A model generated the notes under the pieces. It did no database searches, was not told the origin of the DNA, and saw only the letters and a program-made list of their open reading frames with translations. The translations under genes were made by a program, and so were the position numbers. From Xanthobacteraceae bacterium (GTDB lineage: Bacteria; Pseudomonadota; Alphaproteobacteria; Rhizobiales; Xanthobacteraceae), in the NCBI GenBank assembly GCA_019241285.1, contig JAFAXD010000469.1, positions 1 through 36,938 of the forward strand: DNA of 36,938 nucleotides, in the 5' to 3' direction. Positions 1 to 8,851 of the stretch are shown in pieces. Within the stretch, counting starts at the first letter, position 1, and every line of letters starts with the position of its first letter.

Positions 1-826
1 CCGGCGCTCCGGGCGGCAAGCAATCGAGCACCGTATCGAGGCCCTCGCCATTGGTCGCTTGGCGCGCCCAGCTCAAGAGCGGGTCGGCGGCCGGATCCTT
101 GGGCGCCTCGTCGCTCATGGAGAATACATCGATACGACCAGGCGCGATTGCCTTCACGCGCTCGAGCAGCGCGCGATTGCGTCCGGTGCCGAGAATGGTG
201 GTCGTCCCCATGGCGAGCGCAATCAACGCTGCGTTCAAACCCAACATGCCGCTGATGCCATTGATCAGCGCAGAGCGGCCGGGCCCGACATCGAGTTTCT
301 TGAGCGCCGAATAGGCTGTGCCCAGATAGCCAAAGCGCGCCGCCGCCTCGAAGCTCAAGTTATCGGGTAATCGCACGATCGCGCTCGCCGGCGCGGTGAT
401 GAACTGGCACAACCCGCCATAGGGGTAATCGCGCATGATATCGAGCGAGCGGCCGAAATATCCCTGCAGGGTGAATTTCGGGCAGTCCAAGAGTTTACCG
501 GAGCGACACATGCGGCAAGCGCCGCAACCGCGCACCGGATTGACATAGACCCGTTCGCCGACCCGCAAGTCGCGTACCTGTTCGCCGACTTTGGCAATGA
601 CCCCGGCCGGATCGAGGCCGAAGATTGCCGGCAACGGCAAAATCGGACGCGGTTCCGGGCTCTTGGTAGCAAAGAAATTGGTGATGACCCGTTGCAGGTT
701 CGGCACGATTCCGCAGGCTTTGACTTCGACCAGCACATCCGTCGGGCGGGGCTCGGGAATCTCGATGTGATCGAGCCGCATCGGCGCGCCGTAGTCGTGC
801 ACGCGCGCGGCAATCATGCTGGCCAT
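1..826 (-). CDS. Zinc-type medium-chain alcohol dehydrogenase, 3' part cut by window edge
   Basis: Partial gene: the reading frame is open through base 1, so only the first 275 residues are seen. The protein fits the medium-chain dehydrogenase/reductase family: an N-terminal GroES-like domain (about residues 25-130), the structural zinc loop with Cys101, Cys104, Cys107 and Cys115, and the start of a Rossmann domain near residue 195 (INGISGMLG). The catalytic zinc ligands appear to be missing. The usual Cys in the G-V-C-H-T-D region is Val41, and the usual G-H-E is G70-L71-D72. The start at 826 is chosen because GGGAGG lies just upstream on this strand; Met4 is the alternative. It is divergent from the slipin gene. 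The substrate is unknown, and the lost ligands make classical zinc-dependent alcohol oxidation doubtful. Confidence 0.85.
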   Translation of the reverse strand, partial: MASMIAARVHDYGAPMRLDHIEIPEPRPTDVLVEVKACGIVPNLQRVITNFFATKSPEPRPILPLPAIFGLDPAGVIAKVGEQVRDLRVGERVYVNPVRGCGACRMCRSGKLLDCPKFTLQGYFGRSLDIMRDYPYGGLCQFITAPASAIVRLPDNLSFEAAARFGYLGTAYSALKKLDVGPGRSALINGISGMLGLNAALIALAMGTTTILGTGRNRALLERVKAIAPGRIDVFSMSDEAPKDPAADPLLSWARQATNGEGLDTVLDCLPPGAP

Positions 827-931
827 ATTTTCCCTCCCGACGATGCTTTGAATTTGCTTTACTGTGTGGACGCGTCGTTCTTTTGCGGGAAGCCGCCTCA
901 GTTTTCACCAAAATAACCGAGCCGCAACACG

Positions 932-1705
932 ATGGAAACTCCCATGGGCATCTTGATTATCGGCGTCGTCATCATCCTTTACATCCTCGCTGCGCTACGT
1001 GTGCTTCGGCAATATGAACGCGGCGTCGTGTTCCTGCTCGGAAAGTTCGAAGGCGTGCGCAACCCCGGCCTGACGTTTATTTTCTGGCCGTTCCAGCAGA
1101 TGGTGCGGGTGTCATTGCGCACCGTCACGATGCAGATTCCGTCACAGCGGATCATCACCAAGGACAATGTCTCAATCGATATCGCTGCCGTCGCCTATTA
1201 TCACGTGACCGATCCGGAAAAATCGGTGATCGCAATCGAGAATGTCTACAACGCCATCAATCAAATCAGTCAAACCACCGTCCGTAACGTCGTCGGACGT
1301 TTTAGCCTCGATCAGCTGCTGGCCGATACGTCGGGGGTAAACGATGAGATCAAGAACGTTATTGACCGTCACACCGAGCCTTGGGGTGCGCAAGTGACCG
1401 TGGTTGAGATCAAGGACATTCAGTTGCCGGATAACATGCAGCGCGCCATGGCGCGCGAGGCCGAGGCGGAACGCGAGCGGCGCGCCAAAATCGTCGCCGC
1501 CGAAGGCGAGTATCAGGCTGCCGTGAAGCTTGGAGAAGCGGCCGACATCATTGCCCAGCACCCAGTGGCGCTGCAGTTGCGTACCTTGCAGACTATGGCG
1601 GAGATCGCCACCGAGAAGAACTCGACCATCATCTTCCCGACGCAGTTCATGACCACCGTCCAGGAAGCACTGGCCCAGTTAAGGACAGACTCCTCGAACA
1701 AATAG
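932..1705 (+). CDS. Slipin (stomatin/prohibitin-like, SPFH domain) membrane protein
   Basis: A 257-residue protein with one N-terminal hydrophobic segment (about residues 5-22), the slipin hallmark after it ([20 protein letters not shown]), a full SPFH domain, and a charged Ala/Glu/Arg-rich helix (MARQ-like [15 protein letters not shown]) that in this family drives oligomerisation. The C-terminal [12 protein letters not shown] matches bacterial slipins. These proteins form membrane-associated ring assemblies that organise lipid microdomains. Slipins are often paired with an NfeD-type protein, but none is seen here. Start: ATG 932 has little Shine-Dalgarno. ATG 944, with GGA six bases upstream, is a good alternative and would remove four residues. 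The stop lies 4 bases from the stop of the convergent metH. Confidence 0.93.
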   Translation: METPMGILIIGVVIILYILAALRVLRQYERGVVFLLGKFEGVRNPGLTFIFWPFQQMVRVSLRTVTMQIPSQRIITKDNVSIDIAAVAYYHVTDPEKSVIAIENVYNAINQISQTTVRNVVGRFSLDQLLADTSGVNDEIKNVIDRHTEPWGAQVTVVEIKDIQLPDNMQRAMAREAEAERERRAKIVAAEGEYQAAVKLGEAADIIAQHPVALQLRTLQTMAEIATEKNSTIIFPTQFMTTVQEALAQLRTDSSNK

Positions 1706-1709
1706 TCTG

Positions 1710-4700
1710 CTACGCAGCCTCCGACGCAACCATCCGCTCGGGCATGTAGTTGAGCACCGGCGCGAGCCACCGCTCGGCTTCGGCCAGTGTCCAACCCTTG
1801 CGTCGGGCATAGTCGGCGACTTGGTCGCGCTCGACCTTGCCGACGCCGAAATAGCTGCTCTCCGGATGACTGAAGTAGAGCCCGCAGACCGCGGCGCCGG
1901 GCCACATCGCAAAGCTCTCGGTAAGCTTCACGCCGAGACCGCCGTCCGTGGCGCCAAGTAGTTCGAACACCGTTGCCTTCTCGGTATGGTCCGGTTGTGC
2001 GGGATAACCCGGAGCCGGACGAATGCCTCGGTAGTGCTCGGCAATGATCTCCTCGTTGGTAAGCGCCTCGCCCTTGGCGTAGCCCCAAAGCATCAGCCGG
2101 GTCTCCCAGTGCAGGCGTTCGGCGAAGGCCTCAGCCAAACGATCGGCTAGGGCTTTCACCAGGATCGACGAATAATCATCGTTCTGTTGCTTGAAGCGAT
2201 CCGCGACCGCATCCTCGCCGATACCAGCCGTAACCAGGAACGCGCCGATATAATCGGCAACGCCCTTCGCTCCAATGAAGTCCGCCAGCGCCAGGTTCGG
2301 TCGATCGTTGTTGCGCATAATCTGCTGCCGCAGCGTGTGCAAGACTGCAATCGGCTCCTTGCGCGCCTCGTCTCGATAAACCTGGATGTCATCGCCGGCG
2401 CGATTTGCGGGCCAGAAGCCGACGGCACCGGCCGCACGGAACCACTGCTCCTCGACAATCCGCGCCAGCATCTTCTGAGCATCTGAATAAAGGGCCCGCG
2501 CTGCCGCACCGACCTTTGCGTCATCGAGAATTGCAGGAAACCGACCCGCGAGCTCCCACGTGGAAAAGAACGGCGTCCAGTCAATGAACTCAACCAGGTC
2601 GGCCAGCGCATAGTCCGGGATGGGGCGGGCGCCGAGGAAACTCGGTCGCGGTGGCACGTAGTTGTCCCAATCGATGCGCAACGCATTTTGGCGAGCGGCG
2701 GTCAACGACAGGCGCGATTTGCCCTGCTCGGCGCGATCATGCGCGGCAGCGACACGCGCGTACTCCGCTCTGACGTCGGCCACATACGCAGCACGCTTTT
2801 CGTGTGACATCAGCGCGGAAGCGACGCCCACCGCACGGCTAGCGTCGTTGACATGAACGACTTGGCCACGCCGGTAGTTGGGGTGGATCTTCACGGCCGT
2901 ATGAACGCGGCTCGTGGTCGCGCCACCGATCAACACCGGGATGTCGAGCCCATTGCGCTCGACCTCGGCTGCGACGTGGCACATCTCGTCAAGCGACGGC
3001 GTGATCAGGCCCGATAGCCCGACGATGTCGGCTTTCTCAGCGATAGCCGTCTCGACGATCTTCTCCGCCGGGACCATGACGCCGAGATCGATCACCTCGT
3101 AGTTGTTGCATTGGAGAACAACGCCGACGATGTTCTTGCCGATATCGTGCACGTCGCCCTTCACCGTCGCCATGACGATCTTGCCGGACGATTTAGCGGC
3201 TTGCGCACCCTTGTAGCGCTCCATAAAGGGCCGCAGATGGGCGACGGCCTGCTTCATCACGCGCGCCGACTTCACCACCTGCGGCAGGAACATGCGGCCG
3301 GAACCAAACAAATCACCGACTGTGTTCATGCCGGCCATCAGCGGCCCCTCGATGACCGACAGCGGCCGATCGGCTGCAAGTCGCGCTTCTTCCACATCCG
3401 TCGCAATATGATCGACGATGCCGTGCACCAGGGCGTGCTCGAGGCGCTTCTCGACCGGCCATGCGCGCCAGGCGAGATCCACTTCTTTCTCGGCGCGCCC
3501 GGCACCACGATAGCGCTCCGCCAATGCCAGCAAGCGCTCGGCCGCGTCCGCGCGCTGGTTGAGCACCACGTCCTCGCAGGCCTCGCGCAGCTCCGGATCC
3601 AGATCGTCATACACGGCGATCTGGCCGGCATTGACGATGCCCAGATCCATGCCGGCAGCGATGGCGTGGAACAGGAATACGGAGTGCATGGCCTCGCGCA
3701 CCGTCTCGTTGCCACGGAACGCGAATGAGAGATTGGAAACGCCGCCGGAGACGTGCGCACCGGGCAGGTTCTGGCGGATCCAACGCGCGGCCTCGATGAA
3801 AGCGACGCCATACGTGTTGTGCTCTTCAATCCCTGTCGCGATAGCAAAGATGTTGGGATCGAAAATGACGTCGTGCGGCGGAAAGCCGACCTTGTTCACC
3901 AGAATATCGTAGGCGCGGCGCGCGACGGCGGTCTTGCGCTCCAGTGTGTCGGCCTGCCCCTGCTCGTCGAAGCCCATCACGACGACCGCGGCGCCGTGAC
4001 GGCGCACGATACGCGCCTGGCGAATGAACTCGGCCTCGCCCTCCTTGAGCGAGATCGAATTCACCACCGCCTTACCCTGGATGCATTTCAGGCCCGCTTC
4101 CATCACCGCGAACTTCGAGGAATCGACCATGACCGGCACGCGGGCGATGTCGGGCTCGGCGGCGAGCAGGTTGAGGAACGTCACCATGGCGGCTTCGGAA
4201 TCAAGAAGCCCTTCGTCCATGTTGACGTCGATGATTTGCGCACCGTTCTCGACCTGATCGCGCGCAACGGCGAGCGCCGCGGCGAAGTCACCGGCCGTGA
4301 TCAGTTTGCGGAACCGCGCCGAGCCGGTCACGTTGGTGCGCTCGCCGATGTTCACGAACGGAATCTCCGGCGTCAGCGTGAACGGCTCCAACCCGGACAG
4401 CCGCAGCCGCGGCGCAATCTGCGGGATGACACGCGGAGCTTTGCCGGCGACCGCGCGCGCGATGGCGCGAATGTGCGCCGGCGTGGTGCCGCAACACCCG
4501 CCAACGATGTTGACCAGACCCGCGGCGGCGAATTCCTCGATCAAAGCGCCCATGACCGGGGCGCTCTCGTCGTAGCGGCCGAATGCATTGGGCAGACCTG
4601 CGTTGGGATAGGCACAGATCAAAGTATCGGCGACCTGCGCCAACTCGGCCACGTGCGCGCGCAGTTCCTTGGCGCCGAGCGCGCAGTTGAAACCGATCGA

Positions 4701-5435
4701 CAGCGGCTGCGCGTGTTCGACGGAATGCCAGAAAGCCGTGGGGGTCTGGCCCGAAAGCAGGCGTCCGGATTTATCTGTGATCGTGCCAGAGACCATGACC
4801 GGCACGCGCACACCCCGGGCGTCACACACTTCCGAGATCGCGTAGAGCGCCGCCTTGGCATTGAGCGTATCAAAGATCGTCTCGACGAGGAGAATATCGG
4901 CACCGCCATCAAGCAGTCCGCGCACCTGCTCCGCATATGCGGTGCGCAACTGATCGAAGGTGATGGCGCGAAATCCCGGATTGGCGACGTCAGGAGAAAT
5001 CGAGGCGGTGCGGTTCGTTGGCCCGATCGCGCCGGCGACAAAACGCGGTTTTGCGTCATCGGCCTCGGCCATATCGGCGGCCGCGCGCGCCAGCCGCGCG
5101 CCTTTGAGATTGAGCTCGTAGGCAATGCTCTCCATGCCGTAATCGCTTTGAGCGATCGACGTGGATGAAAACGTATTCGTTGCGATGATGTCGGCGCCGG
5201 CACGCAAATACGTCAGATGGAGATCGTGGATCGCCTGCGGCCGTGTCAGATTGAGCAAATCATTGTTGCCGCGCAGTTCGCGGTTCCAGGCGTCGAATCG
5301 CGCGCCGCGAAAACCCGCCTCGTCGAGCCGCAGCGCCTGGATCATGGTCCCCATGGCGCCGTCGAGGACGAGAATGCGTTGCGCGGCAAGCTCACGCAGC
5401 TTGGCTTGCACCGGCGAAGCAGGAAGCTGGTTCAT
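1710..5435 (-). CDS. metH: Cobalamin-dependent methionine synthase
   Basis: Full-length MetH, 1241 residues. It moves the methyl group of 5-methyltetrahydrofolate to homocysteine via cobalamin, in the cytoplasm. All modules are seen in order: the homocysteine-binding barrel with zinc ligands Cys251, Cys314 and Cys315; the pterin-binding barrel (about 355-620); the cap and B12-binding modules with DVHDIGKN, where His763 is the lower cobalt ligand; and the C-terminal reactivation domain with [15 protein letters not shown] near residue 1138, the AdoMet site. The frame extends upstream to a GTG at 5450, but ATG 5435 is preferred because a GGGGGGA run lies 5 bases before it. It is the second gene of metF-metH, starting 15 bases after the metF stop. 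Its 3' end meets the convergent slipin gene with almost no gap. No lesion is seen. Confidence 0.98.
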   Translation of the reverse strand: MNQLPASPVQAKLRELAAQRILVLDGAMGTMIQALRLDEAGFRGARFDAWNRELRGNNDLLNLTRPQAIHDLHLTYLRAGADIIATNTFSSTSIAQSDYGMESIAYELNLKGARLARAAADMAEADDAKPRFVAGAIGPTNRTASISPDVANPGFRAITFDQLRTAYAEQVRGLLDGGADILLVETIFDTLNAKAALYAISEVCDARGVRVPVMVSGTITDKSGRLLSGQTPTAFWHSVEHAQPLSIGFNCALGAKELRAHVAELAQVADTLICAYPNAGLPNAFGRYDESAPVMGALIEEFAAAGLVNIVGGCCGTTPAHIRAIARAVAGKAPRVIPQIAPRLRLSGLEPFTLTPEIPFVNIGERTNVTGSARFRKLITAGDFAAALAVARDQVENGAQIIDVNMDEGLLDSEAAMVTFLNLLAAEPDIARVPVMVDSSKFAVMEAGLKCIQGKAVVNSISLKEGEAEFIRQARIVRRHGAAVVVMGFDEQGQADTLERKTAVARRAYDILVNKVGFPPHDVIFDPNIFAIATGIEEHNTYGVAFIEAARWIRQNLPGAHVSGGVSNLSFAFRGNETVREAMHSVFLFHAIAAGMDLGIVNAGQIAVYDDLDPELREACEDVVLNQRADAAERLLALAERYRGAGRAEKEVDLAWRAWPVEKRLEHALVHGIVDHIATDVEEARLAADRPLSVIEGPLMAGMNTVGDLFGSGRMFLPQVVKSARVMKQAVAHLRPFMERYKGAQAAKSSGKIVMATVKGDVHDIGKNIVGVVLQCNNYEVIDLGVMVPAEKIVETAIAEKADIVGLSGLITPSLDEMCHVAAEVERNGLDIPVLIGGATTSRVHTAVKIHPNYRRGQVVHVNDASRAVGVASALMSHEKRAAYVADVRAEYARVAAAHDRAEQGKSRLSLTAARQNALRIDWDNYVPPRPSFLGARPIPDYALADLVEFIDWTPFFSTWELAGRFPAILDDAKVGAAARALYSDAQKMLARIVEEQWFRAAGAVGFWPANRAGDDIQVYRDEARKEPIAVLHTLRQQIMRNNDRPNLALADFIGAKGVADYIGAFLVTAGIGEDAVADRFKQQNDDYSSILVKALADRLAEAFAERLHWETRLMLWGYAKGEALTNEEIIAEHYRGIRPAPGYPAQPDHTEKATVFELLGATDGGLGVKLTESFAMWPGAAVCGLYFSHPESSYFGVGKVERDQVADYARRKGWTLAEAERWLAPVLNYMPERMVASEAA

Positions 5436-5450
5436 CCAATCCCCCCGCAC

Positions 5451-6374
5451 TCACGCCGCGGCGCGGCGCAATTGCGGCCGCAACCCGAGCAGATGGCAGA
5501 TCGCATAGACCAGATCGGCCCGGTTCATGGTGTAGAAGTGAAAGTCGCGCACGCCGCGCCGCGCGAGTTCGAGCACCTGCTCTGCCGCGACCGTCGCGGC
5601 GATCAGCTTGCGGGTCGCCGGATCATCGTCGAGCCCTTCAAACCGGCGCGCGAGCCAAGCGGGCAGGCTTGCGCCGCAGCGCTGGGCGAAGTTCTGCACC
5701 TGGCCGAAGTTCTGCACCGGGAGGATGCCCGGAACGATCGGCACCTCGATGCCGCGGGCGCGCACCCGATCGACGTAGCGGAAGTAGAGGTCGTTATCGA
5801 AAAAGAACTGGGTGATCGCCCGATTGGCGCCGGCGTCGACCTTGGCCGCCAGCATGTCAATGTCCGCTTCGACGTCCGGACTATCCGGATGTTTTTCCGG
5901 GTAAGCCGCGACGGTGATTTCGGCGTTCACCTCGCGACGGATACCGGCGACCAAGTCTGCGGCGTTCCGATAGCCCTCGGGATGCGGTTCGTAGCGGATC
6001 CCAACGCCCGCGGGCGGGTCACCGCGCAAAGCCACGATATGCCGGACACCCGCGTCCCAGTAGCGGTGTATGACCTCAGAGATTTCGGCACGGCTCGCCG
6101 CCACGCACGTGAGATGCGCGGCAGGGACCAAATCTGTTGTTGCCAGGATACGTTCGATCGTGACGTGGGTGCGCTCGCGCGTTGAACCCCCGGCCCCATA
6201 GGTCACGGACACGAATGCTGGCGCGAGCGGTGCCAGCCGATCGACGGCCTGCCACAACGCAACGGCCATATCCGGCGTTTTTGGAGGGAAAAATTCAAAC
6301 GAAACGTGGAGCTGGGAGGCGAGGCCAAATTCCAGCGCCTGGGCGCTCGGCAGCGTATGTACGGTCGGGGCCAT
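5451..6374 (-). CDS. metF: 5,10-methylenetetrahydrofolate reductase
   Basis: A 307-residue MetF. This FAD-dependent TIM-barrel enzyme reduces 5,10-methylene-THF to the 5-methyl-THF used by the MetH encoded downstream. Family hallmarks are the N-terminal FEFFPPKT with the catalytic Glu, VTYGAGGSTRERT, ALRGDPP, and FFFDNDLYFRYVDR. The open frame starts at 6395, but ATG 6374 is preferred because AGGAG sits six bases upstream of it. metH begins 15 bases after this stop, so the two are almost certainly one transcript. The palindrome at 6401-6418, 27 bases upstream of the start, is a likely operator. Many alphaproteobacteria carry an ArsR-type regulator gene upstream of metF, but none lies here. 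Confidence 0.97.
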   Translation of the reverse strand: MAPTVHTLPSAQALEFGLASQLHVSFEFFPPKTPDMAVALWQAVDRLAPLAPAFVSVTYGAGGSTRERTHVTIERILATTDLVPAAHLTCVAASRAEISEVIHRYWDAGVRHIVALRGDPPAGVGIRYEPHPEGYRNAADLVAGIRREVNAEITVAAYPEKHPDSPDVEADIDMLAAKVDAGANRAITQFFFDNDLYFRYVDRVRARGIEVPIVPGILPVQNFGQVQNFAQRCGASLPAWLARRFEGLDDDPATRKLIAATVAAEQVLELARRGVRDFHFYTMNRADLVYAICHLLGLRPQLRRAAA

Positions 6375-6400
6375 GTCATTCTCCTGGCTCATCATTCCAA

Positions 6401-6418
6401 TATAATGATATCCTTATA
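6401..6418. promoter_or_regulatory. Candidate operator of metF-metH: 18-bp near-perfect palindrome
   Basis: The bases TATAATGATATCCTTATA form an inverted repeat with 8 of 9 paired positions matching. The palindrome sits 27 bases upstream of the preferred metF start, in DNA clearly richer in A and T than its surroundings. Its length, symmetry and AT-rich GATATC core fit a dimeric ArsR-type repressor site, and ArsR-family sensors of S-adenosylhomocysteine are known regulators of metF/metH in Proteobacteria. The identity of the protein that binds here is inference. Confidence 0.5.
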
Positions 6419-6704
6419 CGGAATTGTGTTGGGATAAAGCCCAATTTTCTCAAAATGTCGTGTGGGCATTGCCCACCGTAACACATTTTCCACTTCAGCC
6501 AACTCAAGTTGGGCAGAATGGGAGACTAGATCACCGTGGTTATTACCAGTGTTTAGCGTCAAAACCGGCAGATTTGAGCCGATGAAATTCAATTTTCGCT
6601 CAAAAAGGATTGATTTTTAAGAGTTCTCAAGAAAAGTCCTCGCCAAACCCCAAGAGGACCCTCAAACTGGACCCCTCGCACGGTCTCCGAATCTGCCCAT
6701 CCAA
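6419..6704. other. AT-rich intergenic region upstream of metF with a 15-bp inverted repeat
   Basis: This is about 290 bases without a convincing gene. It lies between the small protein gene that ends at 6705 and the metF operator, and all neighbouring genes point the same way. It contains a perfect inverted repeat, GTGGGCA-T-TGCCCAC, at 6462-6476, a short TTGGG/CCCAA hairpin at 6429-6444, and CAACT-CA-AGTTG at 6500-6511. These may be regulator sites or leader structures of the metF transcript. I found no match to the cobalamin riboswitch core and no run of T after a hairpin. Confidence 0.4.
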
Positions 6705-7025
6705 TTAGGGCTTGCTGGCAACGTCCTGGTAAATATCGATCTCAATCCCGTCGCCAATCACCGAACGCCAAGCTTGGAGAAAGCTTTGCAAGCGGGGATC
6801 GCTCGCAAACCGCTGGCGGTTCTGCTCGATCTCCTCAGGGGCTTCGTAATCGATCGTCTGGATGTAGCGGGTTGGGAAATCCGCGTTCTGCAATAGACGT
6901 GCGCGCTTGCCGCCGAACAATTCATAGAACGGCTGGGCCGCCTGCATCATCGCGAGAAGTTGCTGTGGCTCTAGGGATGGTGCGGTGAACTTCATCTGCA
7001 AAGTGCGCGCGACCATCTTGGCCAT
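6705..7025 (-). CDS. Small conserved-looking protein, possible dimeric alpha-beta barrel fold
   Basis: A 106-residue soluble protein with no signal peptide, membrane segment or cysteine cluster. The pattern of a strand (MVARTLQMKF), a long helix (about 18-38), a strand with aromatic residues (RYIQTIDYEA), a helix, and a final strand (IEIDIYQDV) resembles small ferredoxin-like alpha-beta barrel proteins of the EthD/NIPSNAP type. That assignment is a guess from composition and spacing. The start at 7025 is supported by AAGGAG six bases upstream. It begins 30 bases after pheA ends on the same strand and is probably the last gene of the kdsB-pheA unit. The function is unknown. Confidence 0.75.
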   Translation of the reverse strand: MAKMVARTLQMKFTAPSLEPQQLLAMMQAAQPFYELFGGKRARLLQNADFPTRYIQTIDYEAPEEIEQNRQRFASDPRLQSFLQAWRSVIGDGIEIDIYQDVASKP

Positions 7026-7055
7026 GTGTTGCTCCTTGCGCCGCTAATACATTGG

Positions 7056-7916
7056 TCAGCGCGTACCGTTCGCTGTCGCCCGATAGGGATGTGCCGGATA
7101 GACACCGAGAATCGAGAGTTTCTCGGAGAAGAACTTCAACTCATCGAGTGCAAGCTTCAGGCCGGGATCATCAGGGTGACCTTCGACATCAGAATAGAAC
7201 TGCGTGGCGAAGAAATTCCCCTCGATCATGTAGCTTTCGAGCTTGGTCATGTTGACCGCGTTGGTGGCGAATCCACCCAGCGCCTTGTAGAGCGCCGCCG
7301 GAATGTTTCTGACCTGGAACACGAATGTCGTGACGACCTTCCCTTGGCCACGCGGGGCCCAAGCGCTGTCACGCGAGAGCACCAGGAACCGCGTGGTCGA
7401 ATGCGCCTCATCCTCAATGTCGGGCGCCAGGATATCGAGGCCGTAGATCTCCGCCGCGAGCGTCGAGGCGATTGCCGCGCAAGTCTTATCCGCACGTTCC
7501 GCGACTTCCCGAGCGGCGCCGGCCGTGTCGGCTGCCACGATCGTCCGCACACCTAGTTTGCGCAGAAAGTTGCGGCATTGGCCGAGTGCCATCACGTGGC
7601 TCTCGACCGTTTGCAGCCCGGCGAGCGTTGCCCCCTTCGGGGCCAAGAGCTGGTTGCGGATGGGCAAGAACCACTCGCCGACGATATGCAGCCCCGCCGT
7701 CGGCATCAGGTGGTGGATGTCAGCGACCCGGCCGGCGAGCGAATTCTCGATCGGGATCATGCCGAGATCGGCTTCGCCCGCGGAGATCGCGTTGAGTGCG
7801 TCTTCAAAGGTGCGGCAAGGGAGCGCTTCGAATTCCGGATAAGCTTGGCGAATGGCGATATGGGAGTTTGCGCCGGGCTCGCCCTGGAACGCCATCTTCT
7901 GTTTGGTGGTATTCAT
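7056..7916 (-). CDS. pheA: Prephenate dehydratase
   Basis: A 286-residue monofunctional prephenate dehydratase, making phenylpyruvate from prephenate for phenylalanine synthesis. Seen in order: an N-terminal GEPGANSH, GMIPIENSLAGRV, the catalytic-domain TTRF motif in HSTTRFLVLSRD, and a C-terminal ACT regulatory domain beginning at VVTTFVFQVRN with the phenylalanine-binding KLESYMIEG region. There is no chorismate mutase domain. The frame extends 29 codons upstream into the kdsB coding region. ATG 7916 is chosen because family similarity begins there, although its ribosome binding site is weak. It starts 31 bases after the kdsB stop, so co-transcription is likely. Confidence 0.96.
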   Translation of the reverse strand: MNTTKQKMAFQGEPGANSHIAIRQAYPEFEALPCRTFEDALNAISAGEADLGMIPIENSLAGRVADIHHLMPTAGLHIVGEWFLPIRNQLLAPKGATLAGLQTVESHVMALGQCRNFLRKLGVRTIVAADTAGAAREVAERADKTCAAIASTLAAEIYGLDILAPDIEDEAHSTTRFLVLSRDSAWAPRGQGKVVTTFVFQVRNIPAALYKALGGFATNAVNMTKLESYMIEGNFFATQFYSDVEGHPDDPGLKLALDELKFFSEKLSILGVYPAHPYRATANGTR

Positions 7917-7947
7917 TGCAGTCGGGTTACGCGTAGCACGGCGGATG

Positions 7948-8685
7948 TCAATGGTTAGCCAAAACGCGGCGCGCAAGAGCAAGGTCCTCGGATGTATCAA
8001 CACCGAGCGGCACCGATTTCACGACGGCTACGTCGATGCGCATGCCCGCTTCGAGTAGCCGCAGTTGCTCGAGCTTCTCGCGTCGCTCGAGCGGCGATGG
8101 TGGCAGCGCGACGAATTTCTCCAGCGCTTGCCGTCGATACGCATAAAGACCGATGTGATGATAGAGCGGGCCCTCGCCATAGGGGGCCGTGGCGCGGGTG
8201 AAATAGAGCGCACGCAAGCGGCTGGGGGTGACCGGGGAGCCGACGACTTTGACCACGTGGGGATTGGTCCGCTCTTCTTCTCGCGTAATCTCAGCTGCGA
8301 GGGTCGCAACGTCGACGGCCGGATCGGCGATGAGCGCAACAGCAGCCGCAATATCGGCGGGATCGAGGGTCGGCAGGTCCCCCTGCACATTGACGATGAC
8401 ACGGGCCTGGCGGCGCGGATCCATGATTGCGAGCGCCTCAAAAATCCGATCGGAGCCCGACGGGTGATCGGCCCGCGTCATCACCGCATGTCCGCCAGCC
8501 TCTTCAACCGCGGCGGCAATCTCGGGTGAGTCTGTTGCAACCGCGACTTCGCCTGCGGCGGCCGCTTCGGCCCGCCGGAGCACGTGCACGATCATCGGCG
8601 TGCCGGCGATATCGGCCAGCGGCTTTCCCGGCAGCCGTGAGGCCGCCATGCGGGCCGGAATAAGGATCAGGACGTCGTCTGCCAT
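7948..8685 (-). CDS. kdsB: 3-deoxy-manno-octulosonate cytidylyltransferase (CMP-Kdo synthetase)
   Basis: A 245-residue cytoplasmic nucleotidyltransferase that activates Kdo with CTP before it is added to lipid A, an essential step of LPS inner core synthesis. The N-terminal [15 protein letters not shown] is the nucleotide-binding signature, [11 protein letters not shown] holds the metal-binding Asp, and HIGLYAYRR and PLGVDTSED near the C-terminus are typical of KdsB. The length is normal. The gene is divergent from the cytochrome c gene and is the first of a kdsB-pheA-small protein series, an arrangement familiar in Bradyrhizobium relatives. The Shine-Dalgarno is weak. Confidence 0.97.
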   Translation of the reverse strand: MADDVLILIPARMAASRLPGKPLADIAGTPMIVHVLRRAEAAAAGEVAVATDSPEIAAAVEEAGGHAVMTRADHPSGSDRIFEALAIMDPRRQARVIVNVQGDLPTLDPADIAAAVALIADPAVDVATLAAEITREEERTNPHVVKVVGSPVTPSRLRALYFTRATAPYGEGPLYHHIGLYAYRRQALEKFVALPPSPLERREKLEQLRLLEAGMRIDVAVVKSVPLGVDTSEDLALARRVLANH

Positions 8686-8851
8686 GGACGCGGTTTTCAG
8701 GTGAGAGCTTGCGCATTTACGGAGACATCAGGCCGCGCGTTCAACCCCGTTATATGGGTTGCATGGCGGCCAGCAAACGGGCTATCTCACCGCCACCACG
8801 GGGGCCAATCCCGGCCCGGCCAGCCTTAATATATCCCGGAGCCGTTGCGCG

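Noticed and set aside
3753-5168. A 471-codon plus-strand frame inside metH
   Set aside because: Shadow frame of metH. Composition is Arg/Asp/His-rich and without domain motifs.
6392-6592. A 66-codon minus-strand reading frame upstream of metF
   Set aside because: It runs through the candidate operator and inverted repeats, has no ribosome site, and its protein shows no family-like pattern. More likely chance in AT-rich leader DNA.
6396-6704. Cobalamin or SAM-type riboswitch in front of metF-metH
   Set aside because: I looked for the conserved B12-box core and for compact SAM-binding folds on the minus strand and could not find them. The short palindromes fit protein operators better.
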